This document shows, one piece after another, positions 1-8,669 of a DNA stretch of 64,000 nt; position 1 is the first letter of the stretch, and every line of letters begins with the position of its first letter. The notes beneath the pieces were generated by a model. That model made no database searches. It saw only the letters and a program-made list of their open reading frames with translations, and was not told the DNA's origin. Position numbers and translations under genes: made by a program. The DNA lies in assembly GCA_902492275.1 (NCBI GenBank), contig CABUKW010000002.1, forward strand, positions 1 to 64,000, given 5' to 3'. Source of the stretch: an uncultured Peptococcaceae bacterium (lineage in GTDB: Bacteria; Bacillota; Peptococcia; Peptococcales; Peptococcaceae).

Positions 1-84
1 TGATACTTTGAACTTTTTCTCTTTTTTCAGTCTCACATCATTGACTAATGTACACAAGAAGGAATTATGGTTTACAAATAAAAA

Positions 85-114
85 CACAGTGCAATCAAAA
101 GTGATTACCCTGTG
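85..114 (-). terminator. Hairpin terminator after the broken gene
   Basis: Imperfect hairpin with outer arms CACAG and CTGTG and two mismatches inside, followed on the minus strand by TTTTTATTTG. It lies 137 bases past the end of the broken gene at 251-863 and would end its transcript. Its half-site ATTACCCTGTGC also occurs in the hairpin at 974-1003 and, with one change, at 8578-8615. I see nothing else supportable in 1-84 or 115-250. Confidence 0.6.
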
Positions 115-250
115 CGGTTTATGCTATCCTGGAAATCCAGCTATTTATGCAATTATTTTTTTAATCTTAATAGGAAAATCCCGCTGATAATAGCGAGTAG
201 ATGCCTCTGCCGATAAAACTTCTACTAGTACTAAAAAACAGAGCATGAAA

Positions 251-863
251 CTATCTAATGAAGTAATAATTTCTGTTTCCTCCATTTCTATAATTCAGAT
301 GATCATCAGACAATGTCATACCCGATGTTGCCAAAACCTTTTCGTTTTCTTGCCAGACCGTTTGACACGGATTTTGATCGTATACCTGCAATGTAGTAGG
401 CCATACCCTTTCGCCATTCTCATCTATCGCAACAGCAGTGACCCGCACACTAAGGTATTTCTCTGCCGTATTGCCAATCATACAACCAGGAAAACCAATG
501 TTTTCGAACGAAAAAAGAGACATCGAAATATCGTTTTTTCTCCGTTTCCCCATCTTCTCCGTATTCCTTTTTAACAATATCTTCGGAAATTTCAGACACA
601 TCGTCAATCCATATAGAAAACTGCCCGTCCACAGTCCAAACTTCTTCTACTGTAAGCGCTTCTTGATTGCGATTCAAATTTTACGACATGGGAATATTCA
701 TGAACACATAACTCAGATAACATACTACTCCCACAAATAGCAATCCAAATAAAAGAAAAAAACACACGATGACACTGCCAATACAACTATAAATTCTTTC
801 GCAGGATTCATCGGTTGCTTGTTCTTTGATCATGTGGTATTCACCTATTAACGGTCGTTTCAT
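251..863 (-). pseudogene. Broken gene for a membrane-anchored protein
   Basis: An excellent ribosome site (AGGAGGTG, 8 bases before ATG at 863) starts a 60-residue reading frame with one strong membrane helix (about residues 28-53). It hits TAA at 681-683. The same frame then runs on with protein-like, acidic sequence to about 500. There the plausible sequence moves to another frame, readable as one inserted base in the run of six A at 511-516, and continues to TAG at 251. One helix followed by an outside domain is what the pieces add up to. I do not recognise the family. Two independent lesions argue for real decay, although a homopolymer sequencing error could explain the second. Confidence 0.55.
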
Positions 864-917
864 TTGAAATACACCTCCTGTAAAAATGTATCATCAATAA
901 AAACAAATATTTTTGAT

Positions 918-923
918 ATTATA
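918..923 (-). promoter_or_regulatory. Extended -10 promoter of the broken gene
   Basis: On the minus strand the box reads TGCTATAAT, an extended -10 element, about 55 bases before the start codon at 863. No good -35 hexamer is present, which is usual for extended -10 promoters. Confidence 0.45.
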
Positions 924-973
924 GCATATTTCATAAACGATATTCCACCTATAGAATTATATTTGTTCAAAAA

Positions 974-1003
974 CACAGGGTAATCCCAAAAGATTACCCT
1001 GTG
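974..1003 (-). terminator. Terminator of the ABC ATPase gene
   Basis: Perfect 12-bp stem (CACAGGGTAATC and its complement) with a 6-base loop, followed on the minus strand by TTTTTG. It begins 23 bases after the stop codon of the ABC ATPase gene at 1027. Confidence 0.85.
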
Positions 1004-1026
1004 CGGTTTCTGTTATTAAATTTGAA

Positions 1027-1848
1027 TTAACCAGATTCTTCATAAATTCGCAAAATATCAGAGCCTGTTTCTAAGGTCATCCTTAATCTTCCATCCTTAA
1101 ATCTATGAAGCTGTACATTTCTATGGAAAAATTGCGTCAATAGCTCCTCTCGCAGAATTTTTTCTGTATCACCCTGCGCAAAAACGGTTCCTGTCTGCAA
1201 TAGCATCGTTTTATTCATAAAAGACTGTATTTCTTCTGGATAATGGGTAACATAAAGAATTGTAAAATTCCCATGCTCTGCCAGTAACCGAATCATCGCC
1301 ATCAGTTGCTCTCTGGCATAGATATCTAAACCTGTTCCTGGTTCATCTAAAACCAAAATTTCCGGTTTACTGATTAATGCGCGCGCAATCAGTACATTTT
1401 GACGCTCGCCTTTGCTCATTGTGCAAAATGGCTGCTTCATTTTATCTCCTACATGGAATTCTCTCAGCAACGCTTTTGCTAAACGTACCTCTTTACTGCA
1501 GACAATACCATCAGTTCCAAAGGTACCAAACAATCCAGATAACACAATTTGCAGAGGCAATTCATTCCGATAATAATGGTCAAAAAAGGAGCTGCTAACC
1601 CAACCCACCTTCTTGCGCAGTGAAAAAATATTCTCTTTATCGTATTGTTTTCCCAATACAGTGATTGTCCCAGACGTAATCGGTTTAAAACCGGCTATAC
1701 AACTCAGTAATGTGGTTTTTCCGCAGCCGTTCATACCAAAGATTAACCAATGCTCTCCGGCATTTACTGTCCAATTGATATCCTTCAATAAATGCCGCCG
1801 CCCTGATTTACAACATAAATTTTCGACAGTTATAATTGGTTGCTGCAT
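1027..1848 (-). CDS. ABC transporter ATP-binding protein (YlmA/ModF-like)
   Basis: A 273-residue single ABC ATPase. Walker A (GMNGCGKTT, residues 38-46), signature MSKGERQ near residue 150, Walker B ILVLDEP just after, and the switch histidine in VTHYPEE are all present, so it should hydrolyse ATP. Sequence style matches the family that includes YlmA and the ModF/PhrA group, whose substrate is usually unknown. No permease lies next to it. The start is ATG at 1848 with AGGAGG 10 bases upstream. It overlaps the end of the zinc-ribbon gene (1830-2276) by 19 bases, so the two are probably translated in a coupled way. The perfect hairpin at 974-1003 ends the transcript. ATPase assignment is firm; the cargo is not known. 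Confidence 0.85.
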   Translation of the reverse strand: MQQPIITVENLCCKSGRRHLLKDINWTVNAGEHWLIFGMNGCGKTTLLSCIAGFKPITSGTITVLGKQYDKENIFSLRKKVGWVSSSFFDHYYRNELPLQIVLSGLFGTFGTDGIVCSKEVRLAKALLREFHVGDKMKQPFCTMSKGERQNVLIARALISKPEILVLDEPGTGLDIYAREQLMAMIRLLAEHGNFTILYVTHYPEEIQSFMNKTMLLQTGTVFAQGDTEKILREELLTQFFHRNVQLHRFKDGRLRMTLETGSDILRIYEESG

Positions 1849-2276
1849 GTATAGGATTCCTCCTCTGTTACTGCAATCTCTTGACTAGGTAAAGCCAGAC
1901 ATTCCGACCAGGAGGTTTCGTCAAACTGCAATGGAACTGTAAAACCATCTTGATTCAGAATCCCAATATTTTGACATCCCCAACTCATGATTTCACATAC
2001 CTTTGCTATATTCATTTGTCGCTTCCTCTCATTTTCGTCAATGCCCTCATAATATTCAAATTCCAGCTGCTCTACAAAATTATAGGCGCTCACATAAAGC
2101 TCCCGCTCCACACCGTATTCTATTCGCTGACAAGAATTGCAATATAGCTCCACCTTTGCTTCATGAATGTCACTAAAGATAATGTGTTTCAGCTTCAATT
2201 CTCTTCCGCAATATTTGCAAACACAGCGTTTCGCACGCTTTTTCAGTCGTTCAATTCTATTGTCAGAATTAGCCAT
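1830..2276 (-). CDS. Small zinc-ribbon protein of unknown function
   Basis: 148 residues from ATG at 2276, chosen because AGGAGGG sits 7 bases upstream; a longer reading to 2378 has no ribosome site. Two cysteine pairs, CKYCG near residue 20 and CNSCQ near residue 46, form a likely zinc ribbon; the N-terminus is rich in Lys and Arg and the rest is acidic. I do not recognise the family. It overlaps the downstream ABC ATPase gene, which suggests joint expression and perhaps a shared role. It could be a nucleic-acid-binding or chaperone-like adaptor, but nothing in the sequence decides this. Confidence 0.6.
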   Translation of the reverse strand: MANSDNRIERLKKRAKRCVCKYCGRELKLKHIIFSDIHEAKVELYCNSCQRIEYGVERELYVSAYNFVEQLEFEYYEGIDENERKRQMNIAKVCEIMSWGCQNIGILNQDGFTVPLQFDETSWSECLALPSQEIAVTEEESYTCSNQL

Positions 2277-2311
2277 ACCGCATCCCTCCTTCACTTTATG
2301 GTAATAAAGAT

Positions 2312-2345
2312 TTTGGGGCAACGAAGAACGCTTCATCACCCCAAA
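2312..2345 (-). terminator. Probable terminator of the SLC13 carrier gene
   Basis: Stem TTTGGGG/CCCCAAA with an inner GAAG/CTTC helix, followed on the minus strand by ATCTTTATT. It lies between the carrier (ends 2386) and the zinc-ribbon gene (starts 2276). The T run is interrupted, so termination may be partial. Confidence 0.5.
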
Positions 2346-2385
2346 CAAATTCCATCTCTTCTCTCTAAGCTCTAGCAATTTTCTG

Positions 2386-3762
2386 CTACATCATTAAAAA
2401 TCCGATTACTTTCCAGAATGGCAACAAAATAAAGAAAATATAAATTGTTGCAACCAATGCCTTAATGGACATTAGTTTGATAAAGTCATTCATCCGCATA
2501 GCGCCAAAGGAAAATACAACCAAATAAACAACATACTCGTAAGGTAGAAAAATCTGATCGATGGCGATTGTTTCAAATAGGAAAAACGCATCTGGATTCA
2601 CACCCATGCTCATTACAATCTGTGAAAATGGCAAGGAAAAGGCTGCTGCAATTGCCAAAGGTGTCATCAAGAAGTTCAGCAAAATGCACAAAATATAAAT
2701 AACAAAAAATACTACACTAACGCTCTTACCTTCAATCAAAGGCATTGCAATAGAACTGACCAGCTGCCCAATTCCCAAAGAGGTACCAACACTGCCAATC
2801 GACATACATGCCGCAACAAAAAATGCCATTCCAAAATTTGTTTTTCTCATATCTTCTGCATCGCAAAAACCAACGCCCGGCAAATATGCCAACAATGGAA
2901 ACAGCGCAAACCCCCACATAACAGAAATGCCATGTATATTGGTTGTCAGTAAAAATACCAATAAGAGAAGACAGATAATAACAGCTTTTATTTCGTTTAT
3001 TGTTATTTTCCCTAACTTTTTATATTCTTCCTGAAAATATGCTTTTCCATCCAGCGCTTCTTTCGGTCGACATAACCGCTCTAAAATAACAAACATTGCT
3101 ACAAAATAGATTACTCCAACTGGTTGTTTTAAGAAATATTCAATCCAGCTCAAATTCATCGATAGACCTGCAAAGCTGGCATACATAACTGGTCCTGTAT
3201 TAAATACAAATGCACTGGCAAGGACGCCGCTAAAAACCGCCGCTAACATAATACCTGCTGCTTCCTTCGTTTTATTGATTCCCAGCGCAGTACAGATTCC
3301 AAAGGCTAATGCAGCCATCGGAATATAACCCTGCCCTGCTAACAAAACGCTCAGAATAAGCCCAGCTATGGCCAAGCCCCAAATAATTCCCCGATATGTG
3401 CCGCCAGTCAAAATGATACATTTTAAAGCAAGACGCTGCAAAAAACCTGATTTGTTCGCCATATCTGCCAGCATCAATCCACCCAGCGTCATCCACACAA
3501 CATTGTTTGACCAGCTTGAAAATGCGACTGTAACATCTGTAACTTTGAACAAGGTATACGCAATAGGCAGCAAAATGGAAACCAAGGTCTGATTGAATTG
3601 TTCAAACGCATAGGCCAAAATAGCTGCTAATGTAATTGCTAAGAACAATTGAATTTGTACAGTGAACAATTCGTTCGTCGGCAGCAAACAGATAAGCAAA
3701 GGCGCCAAAATTGTAACAGCCATTTTTACAGCTGAAACTTTATTGATAGAAGTAAAATACAT
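2386..3762 (-). CDS. SLC13/DASS-family anion carrier
   Basis: 458 residues, very hydrophobic, with about 11-12 membrane helices, in the pattern of the divalent anion:sodium symporter family (SLC13, CitT/SdcS type), which imports dicarboxylates, citrate-like acids or sulfate. The family's repeated half structure is visible: a helix-break segment near VWMTLGGLMLAD in the first half and a matching segment near GMAFFVAACMSIG in the second. The start is ATG at 3762 with GAGGAGGAG 5 bases before; a GTG at 3777 lies inside that ribosome site. The promoter at 3916-3960 is shared with the hydrolase gene at 6402-8420, so the carrier probably imports that enzyme's substrate or exports its product. The exact anion cannot be read from the sequence. 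Confidence 0.8.
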   Translation of the reverse strand: MYFTSINKVSAVKMAVTILAPLLICLLPTNELFTVQIQLFLAITLAAILAYAFEQFNQTLVSILLPIAYTLFKVTDVTVAFSSWSNNVVWMTLGGLMLADMANKSGFLQRLALKCIILTGGTYRGIIWGLAIAGLILSVLLAGQGYIPMAALAFGICTALGINKTKEAAGIMLAAVFSGVLASAFVFNTGPVMYASFAGLSMNLSWIEYFLKQPVGVIYFVAMFVILERLCRPKEALDGKAYFQEEYKKLGKITINEIKAVIICLLLLVFLLTTNIHGISVMWGFALFPLLAYLPGVGFCDAEDMRKTNFGMAFFVAACMSIGSVGTSLGIGQLVSSIAMPLIEGKSVSVVFFVIYILCILLNFLMTPLAIAAAFSLPFSQIVMSMGVNPDAFFLFETIAIDQIFLPYEYVVYLVVFSFGAMRMNDFIKLMSIKALVATIYIFFILLPFWKVIGFLMM

Positions 3763-3915
3763 ACAGCTCCTCCTCACTTAAAATAATAAATATACGCAAA
3801 AACGTGTTTGATATCATGTCTAATAATTCTCAAAAACCTATGTTCCAACAAAAACAGCCTTGTTCTGATTAGATACAACCCCCTTTCCGAACGTTTTTGC
3901 TATCCCCGTCTATGG

Positions 3916-3960
3916 TTTTATTATATATATTAAATTCATTTATGCATAACAGGACTTTTA
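3916..3960 (-). promoter_or_regulatory. Shared promoter box, copy 1 (carrier gene)
   Basis: 45 bases that match 8474-8518 at 38 positions; the last 19 (ATGCATAACAGGACTTTTA on the plus strand) are identical. On the minus strand both copies give TTATGC, 18 bases, TATAAT (here 3944-3949 and 3920-3925), with the identical block covering and preceding the -35. This is the layout of an activator-controlled promoter, and the LysR protein encoded at 4227-5105 is the obvious candidate. It leaves a leader of about 150 bases before the carrier gene. Confidence 0.7.
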
Positions 3961-3972
3961 CACAAAAACAAA

Positions 3973-4006
3973 ACGCTGCCACAAGCAAAGCTTGTACTGA
4001 CAGCGT
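3973..4006 (-). terminator. Terminator of the LysR gene
   Basis: Two-part stem, ACGCTG/CAGCGT outside and ACAAG/CTTGT inside, followed on the minus strand by TTTTGTTTTTGTG. It lies 220 bases past the LysR stop codon and just upstream of the carrier promoter box. The stretch 4010-4226 holds no gene I can support. Confidence 0.7.
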
Positions 4007-4226
4007 CTTCCATATCTAATCATGAACAAATTTAAAAAAATATAAAATCAAACCGCTTTCTATAACAAAAACTGCTTGATTTCTATCTCTTTTAGAGCAA
4101 AGCTATATTTTTTACAAATCACCGCTCTACTTATCTTGAACTTTTCTGATAGTTTGTCATAAGTCACATTTCCATAAACGGATTTCGTTCTGAAATTTCT
4201 AATCAGAACAAACGCGGGTACTTCTA

Positions 4227-5105
4227 CTACCACTGATTTATAATTTCCCGTAAAAGCTTTTCTTTCGGAGTTTCCCGCCAAATTAAGATTCCTGATATCA
4301 TAGGTTCGCAATCTCGCAAGGGAATTTCAATTAAATCATTACGATATTGATTCAAAATAGGTCCATCCTTAATGTTCATGGTAACGCCTAAATTTTCAGC
4401 AACCATTCTCTGTTTGGCATAAAAGGAATTCACACCAATCACATCCAGTGTCGGATTCAAATCTAATAATCTTTGAAAGGTTTCTGTCTCCATCTCACCA
4501 TTTTTTTCTACAATAAAACGCAAATTCTTAAGCTCTCGGATATCCAACACTACATTTTTTGCCAATTCTGAGTTCCTGCTCACCAAAAGATTTTGATTAA
4601 TATAGGTTTTGGCAGTAAACTCCAACATTGGATGCCGCAACAAAAATTCTTCAATTTCAGATTCAAAAAAACAGACCACCGATAAATCAATCTCGCCTTT
4701 TTCTAGAGCTTCAGCCGCTTCCTCTGTTAATAGATTCTGAACATCCAGCCGCATATGCAAATGCCGCTTTTCTATATTTTTCAATAATAAGGTATAATAA
4801 TAATCTTCCAACAATCTTGCAATAGATACCCGCAATATCTTAAAAGACATATCTTCATTCAATTTTGTTAATAGCTGTTCCCAACGGTCCACAATATCAA
4901 TCGCTGCCTCAAAAAACGCCTGCCCTTTTTCAGTTAATGCAATCCCTTTATGAGAACGATCCAGTAACGCAACACCCATCTCTTTTTCCAAATTACGCAT
5001 GGATTGGCTCAAGGCTTGCTGACTTATATGCAAACCTTCACATGCCAAATTAATTGACCCTTTCTCTGCTACTTCAACAAAATATTTCAGCTTTTCAATT
5101 TGCAT
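4227..5105 (-). CDS. LysR-family transcription regulator
   Basis: 292 residues, the normal length for the family. The N-terminal 60 residues form the winged helix-turn-helix (LKYFVEVAEKGSINLACEGL then HISQQALSQSMRNLEKEMG), and the rest is the two-lobed effector-binding domain. The start is ATG at 5105 with AGGAGG 11 bases upstream; a TTG at 5114 lies only 2 bases from that site. It sits between the carrier and hydrolase genes that share a promoter box, on the same strand, so it is the likely regulator of both. LysR proteins usually respond to a small substrate or product of the genes they control; the effector is unknown. Confidence 0.85.
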   Translation of the reverse strand: MQIEKLKYFVEVAEKGSINLACEGLHISQQALSQSMRNLEKEMGVALLDRSHKGIALTEKGQAFFEAAIDIVDRWEQLLTKLNEDMSFKILRVSIARLLEDYYYTLLLKNIEKRHLHMRLDVQNLLTEEAAEALEKGEIDLSVVCFFESEIEEFLLRHPMLEFTAKTYINQNLLVSRNSELAKNVVLDIRELKNLRFIVEKNGEMETETFQRLLDLNPTLDVIGVNSFYAKQRMVAENLGVTMNIKDGPILNQYRNDLIEIPLRDCEPMISGILIWRETPKEKLLREIINQW

Positions 5106-5273
5106 GCAAATCAACTCCTCCTATCCAAGGCTGCTTTCCAGTATCATTTACAGTTCTGTTAAATTGGCAAAAAGAGAAATATCCTTATATCAAAGGGCAC
5201 CATCGCATCTTGATATACTTATATTATCTAAAACTGTATTGCTTTTCAACCTTCTCTGTAAGTGTATTCTTCA

Positions 5274-6227
5274 TTATGCTCTATTCCAGCGCACTGCATA
5301 ATGGTAAAATCCATGATAGGCAGTCGGATAAGCTTTCAGTCGTTTTTCCAATTCATTTATTTGCTGTTGTGTTATAACGCCTTTTTGCTTTTTTAGTGTC
5401 TCCAATAAATGAAAATATGTTTCATTCTGTATCTCTGATAACCATTGTTTATACTGATTTTTTATAGCATTTATCTGTTCAAGGTTTGAAAACCAATAGG
5501 ATTTTTTCAAAATAGAGCCCGTTAAACATCCATTTAACAATAAAATTTCCCGCTTATTTACTGCTGTCATTCTTCTTGCATCAGCAAATAGTTTCTCAAT
5601 ACCGTCTTTTGTTTTATATTTGAACCCATAAAATGTCCGCTTATATCTATCTTCAGCCACTGCTTCATCTGCCATTTGATGACGAATTTGGTCATGCCAT
5701 ATACTGAACTGTGTATATGTTTCTGGTTTCAAGATTTTTGCATCATAAGCCATCTCCAATAATCCTCGAAAAATTTGTAATCCAGCATCATCAAAATATC
5801 CGTCAATACAGTCTCTATATTGCTCCAGAAAAGGACAGCTTTGATTATTTGGAGGCGTGACAAAGAGCGGCTCCATCAATTCAAAATATAGCCCCTCATA
5901 CTGCTGCTTCATCTGCTGCAACAAAAAGTATTTCGTATCATATAATGTTTGTTCTTTCATTTCAGCAAAAACTTTCAAATAACGTACATGGGACACAATT
6001 GGCGTAAAATAAATTCCTTGTGATTTTTTCTGCTGTATATAATCATACAATTTTTCTTCATCTGTAGTAGCTCTATAATAAATCTTTCCATTTTCTTCCC
6101 AGCTCGCCGTTCCATATACTTTAAATTCTGTGGGAAATCGCCCAAATTCCTCCATTCTTCCAACATCAGCTGCGCATTGTGCATCTCGATGCAGCATCTC
6201 TCTACTTGCCTTTGTCAAAAGCGCCAT
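5274..6227 (-). CDS. Unknown 317-residue protein
   Basis: A soluble, largely helical protein with no signal peptide or membrane helix. It is rich in Tyr, Lys and Glu. I do not recognise a domain. A CPFLEQYRDC segment near residue 130 holds two cysteines but no clear metal site. The start at 6227 has GGAAGG about 11 bases upstream. It lies between the phosphatase-like hydrolase gene and the LysR gene on the same strand, yet the hairpin at 6336-6385 separates it from the hydrolase. It does not carry the shared promoter box, so membership in that regulon is only possible, not shown. Confidence 0.6.
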   Translation of the reverse strand: MALLTKASREMLHRDAQCAADVGRMEEFGRFPTEFKVYGTASWEENGKIYYRATTDEEKLYDYIQQKKSQGIYFTPIVSHVRYLKVFAEMKEQTLYDTKYFLLQQMKQQYEGLYFELMEPLFVTPPNNQSCPFLEQYRDCIDGYFDDAGLQIFRGLLEMAYDAKILKPETYTQFSIWHDQIRHQMADEAVAEDRYKRTFYGFKYKTKDGIEKLFADARRMTAVNKREILLLNGCLTGSILKKSYWFSNLEQINAIKNQYKQWLSEIQNETYFHLLETLKKQKGVITQQQINELEKRLKAYPTAYHGFYHYAVRWNRA

Positions 6228-6335
6228 ACTTTCACCAACCTTCCTCCCTGAAACAATTTCAACGTATCGTAAAAACAGCTTTTCATTATTTATGATGCCA
6301 TAATTCCGTATATTGATATTTGCAAGGATAACACA

Positions 6336-6385
6336 ATAGGCGATACGCGAACCATTGTATTTGCCTACATTCGCTTATCGCCTAT
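6336..6385 (-). terminator. Long hairpin after the hydrolase gene
   Basis: 16-bp stem with one mismatch (arms 6336-6351 and 6370-6385, ATAGGCGATACGCGAA with its near-complement) and an 18-base loop, 17 bases past the hydrolase stop codon. The following minus-strand sequence is only moderately T-rich (TGTGTTATCCTTG), so it may stabilise the mRNA end as much as terminate. Confidence 0.55.
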
Positions 6386-6401
6386 CAGCTTTATCTAAAC
6401 A

Positions 6402-8420
6402 TTAAAAATCTTCAGTTAAAATAGAATACATCGGCGCGCCTTCACATTCTCTCGGCATACGCACACCGCCTAAAACAGCGATAGTCGGAGCAACATCTAC
6501 CTGCCGCAAAACTCTTGTTGTGCGATGATTTTCCTTAAAACCAGGGCCTGCGCCAATGAAAATCGGCGACAACGATGTGTCTTTTGTTCCCAAAGTTGTA
6601 GACAAGGAATCGGCATGGTCATAATTATAGCCTTCTGCTACAAAATAAATGATATCGCCATTTTCCGGTCCACCCATCCCAAGAACGGCCGCGTCCTTGT
6701 TACGCAATGCCAGTGCCACGCAGCGTTTTCCTGTATCAGGATGTCTATAGCCATACAAAGCTGTCATAATATCTTCTTCCAGTTCATACTTATCTTCTGG
6801 ATCTACAATTCCGTATTTATCGCGGCCTTTTAAATTAATCCAGATATCATTTTCACGAATCGCAATTGCCTTTGTATTTTCCCAATCAATTTGCCGTAAT
6901 TCATTACCATTTTCATCTGTTTTCAAGGCTGTAAATCCTAATTCCTGCATGACTCTTATACTGATGGCATTGCAGTCGCCCAAAAATGGAGGTTCATGTT
7001 GCGGACACCCCTGGGCATGGTCAGATACCAGCAAAATAGTCCAATCATCTTCCAAAAGATGAATAAACTTTCCAATATAGTAATCGGTCTGCACATAAAT
7101 ATCCTCTACGAATTTTTCATAAACTTCTGCAGGCTGTCTGTTATGGCCCTTATCTGTTAAATAGTGAACAACCTTATGCATTTCTAAATCAACATTATGA
7201 AAATGTGAGAAAATAATTTCAAAATCTTCATTTTCAATTAAATAATTCAGACAACTTGCCTGCCAATCCGCTGCCAAATACCAGTTTGCTAACCGACAAT
7301 CTGTACTCAAATCAATCTCATGTTCCCCAATCATTGTGCCAGGCAATGGATACCCGACATTTTCCACAATGGTTTCATATAAAGCTTTTGGGTGAAATAC
7401 ACTGTCATCATGTATATTATTAGCAGCAGATACCCACATTTTCAACTCACTGCCGTCTTCTGCCAGTTTTAGCAAGCGCATATTTCTGATTACTTCAAAA
7501 TGAGTTTCTTCCCGAATTGCTTCATCGCGGATGCAAGGATATATTTTACCCATTTTCAGCACGACAATTGGTTCTGTTTCTTTTTTCGATTTGTATACGG
7601 CCACACTGTCATAAATGCCTTCTTCATTTTTCAAAATCAAACATGGACGCCGCAGCAGCCCTTTGCTTAACAACATGATAAATTCTTTTGCATCATCTGG
7701 CGCTGCAGCCCAGCCAGAAGCTGGTCGAATATAAGATTGGGCAATATTAACCGGCAATTCCATACTCTTCGAACCATCGCCATATCCAAGAACCATCGTA
7801 CTGGTATTGCCGCCACCCATAACGGCATCTTCGTCAAAGCCGCCGGACTGCGTCGGCGCTAAATCTGTAATCACACAAGGCGCACTTACATCGCCTGTAT
7901 AATTATTAATATAAGTTACTGACTCATTCTTTTCACTGGCGCCTAAGATAAATTCCTGTTCTACCTGTGCTGTTCCCATCCCAACACAGCCTGGCTGTGT
8001 GCCATCTACAACATATAACAGCGGATTATCAGAAGTTGGTGGCCATGAGCTGCCTGGCCAATGCCATACTAAAGTTTTTCGGCCAGCTTCTACAAAAACA
8101 TTCCACAACTGTTCTGCAGTGCAATTTCTGGAATCCAAATTATACTGCATAACATCCAAATCTTCATGGGATTGACGAAAGAATCCTGTAATACCATGTG
8201 TCATCGGATACGCACCTGTCGATAACGTTGTCCACATAGGTGGCGTCACAGTAGGATTGGCACCTAACAAAACCAAATCTTCCCGACAAGAACCTTTTTC
8301 CATTAATTTTTTTACGTTAGGCATTTTTCCTTCTTTTACAAACTTACTAGTTAAACGCGGATCCATACCGTCGACACCCAATACCATGATTTTCTGAGTT
8401 AAGGCTTCACGTTTCAACAT
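6402..8420 (-). CDS. Alkaline-phosphatase-superfamily hydrolase (phosphodiesterase/phosphatase)
   Basis: 672 residues of the type I phosphodiesterase/nucleotide pyrophosphatase branch. The metal and nucleophile motifs are visible in order: VLGVDGMD (Asp17), NPTVTPPMWTTLSTG (probable Thr nucleophile at about residue 59), FSHFHNVDLEMH, VSDHAQG and a late GYNYDHADS histidine. No signal peptide, so it acts in the cytoplasm. It should hydrolyse a phosphate mono- or diester, phosphonate or related bond; the substrate is not readable. The start is ATG at 8420 with AGGAGG 8 bases upstream (a TTG at 8426 is too close to the site). Its promoter box (8474-8518) is a copy of the one before the SLC13 carrier, which ties import and hydrolysis together. 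Confidence 0.8.
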   Translation of the reverse strand: MLKREALTQKIMVLGVDGMDPRLTSKFVKEGKMPNVKKLMEKGSCREDLVLLGANPTVTPPMWTTLSTGAYPMTHGITGFFRQSHEDLDVMQYNLDSRNCTAEQLWNVFVEAGRKTLVWHWPGSSWPPTSDNPLLYVVDGTQPGCVGMGTAQVEQEFILGASEKNESVTYINNYTGDVSAPCVITDLAPTQSGGFDEDAVMGGGNTSTMVLGYGDGSKSMELPVNIAQSYIRPASGWAAAPDDAKEFIMLLSKGLLRRPCLILKNEEGIYDSVAVYKSKKETEPIVVLKMGKIYPCIRDEAIREETHFEVIRNMRLLKLAEDGSELKMWVSAANNIHDDSVFHPKALYETIVENVGYPLPGTMIGEHEIDLSTDCRLANWYLAADWQASCLNYLIENEDFEIIFSHFHNVDLEMHKVVHYLTDKGHNRQPAEVYEKFVEDIYVQTDYYIGKFIHLLEDDWTILLVSDHAQGCPQHEPPFLGDCNAISIRVMQELGFTALKTDENGNELRQIDWENTKAIAIRENDIWINLKGRDKYGIVDPEDKYELEEDIMTALYGYRHPDTGKRCVALALRNKDAAVLGMGGPENGDIIYFVAEGYNYDHADSLSTTLGTKDTSLSPIFIGAGPGFKENHRTTRVLRQVDVAPTIAVLGGVRMPRECEGAPMYSILTEDF

Positions 8421-8473
8421 ATACAATTCCTCCTATTAATAAAAAAGATTTCAGTAACCTGCATATATGCTAT

Positions 8474-8518
8474 CTTTATTATATCTATTAAAATTTATCA
8501 TGCATAACAGGACTTTTA
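8474..8518 (-). promoter_or_regulatory. Shared promoter box, copy 2 (hydrolase gene)
   Basis: Second copy of the 45-base box at 3916-3960, 38 of 45 bases equal. On the minus strand the -35 TTATGC is at 8502-8507 and the -10 TATAAT at 8478-8483 with an 18-base spacer, exactly as in copy 1. The leader before the hydrolase start is about 50 bases. Confidence 0.7.
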
Positions 8519-8577
8519 ACACATTTTATATATTGCATACAACTTTGTCTTGTTATCACGTTTTCCAAATAAACAAA

Positions 8578-8615
8578 ACAGCACAGAGCAATCAAAAAAG
8601 ATTACTCTGTGCTGT
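8578..8615 (-). terminator. Terminator of nifJ
   Basis: 16-bp stem with one mismatch, arms 8578-8593 (ACAGCACAGAGCAATC) and 8600-8615, loop of six A on the plus strand, followed on the minus strand by TTTTGTTTATTTGG. It lies 55 bases past the nifJ stop codon. Its core resembles the hairpins at 85-114 and 974-1003. Confidence 0.8.
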
Positions 8616-8669
8616 TCTATATCATGCTATTTACATACAGCTAATTGTTACTGCCAAGAAAGCGCAAGC

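Noticed and set aside
3796..3900. GCAAAAACG (3796-3804) and CGTTTTTGC (3892-3900) as a leader RNA helix before the carrier gene
   Set aside because: A 9-bp inverted repeat 87 bases apart in AT-rich DNA is too weak to call without covariation.
4060..4311. Minus-strand frame overlapping the end of the LysR gene whose tail (KLSEKFKISRAVICKKYSFA) looks like a helix-turn-helix
   Set aside because: No ribosome site, half of it lies inside the LysR gene in another frame, and the resemblance is short. Could be a regulator remnant, but not supportable.
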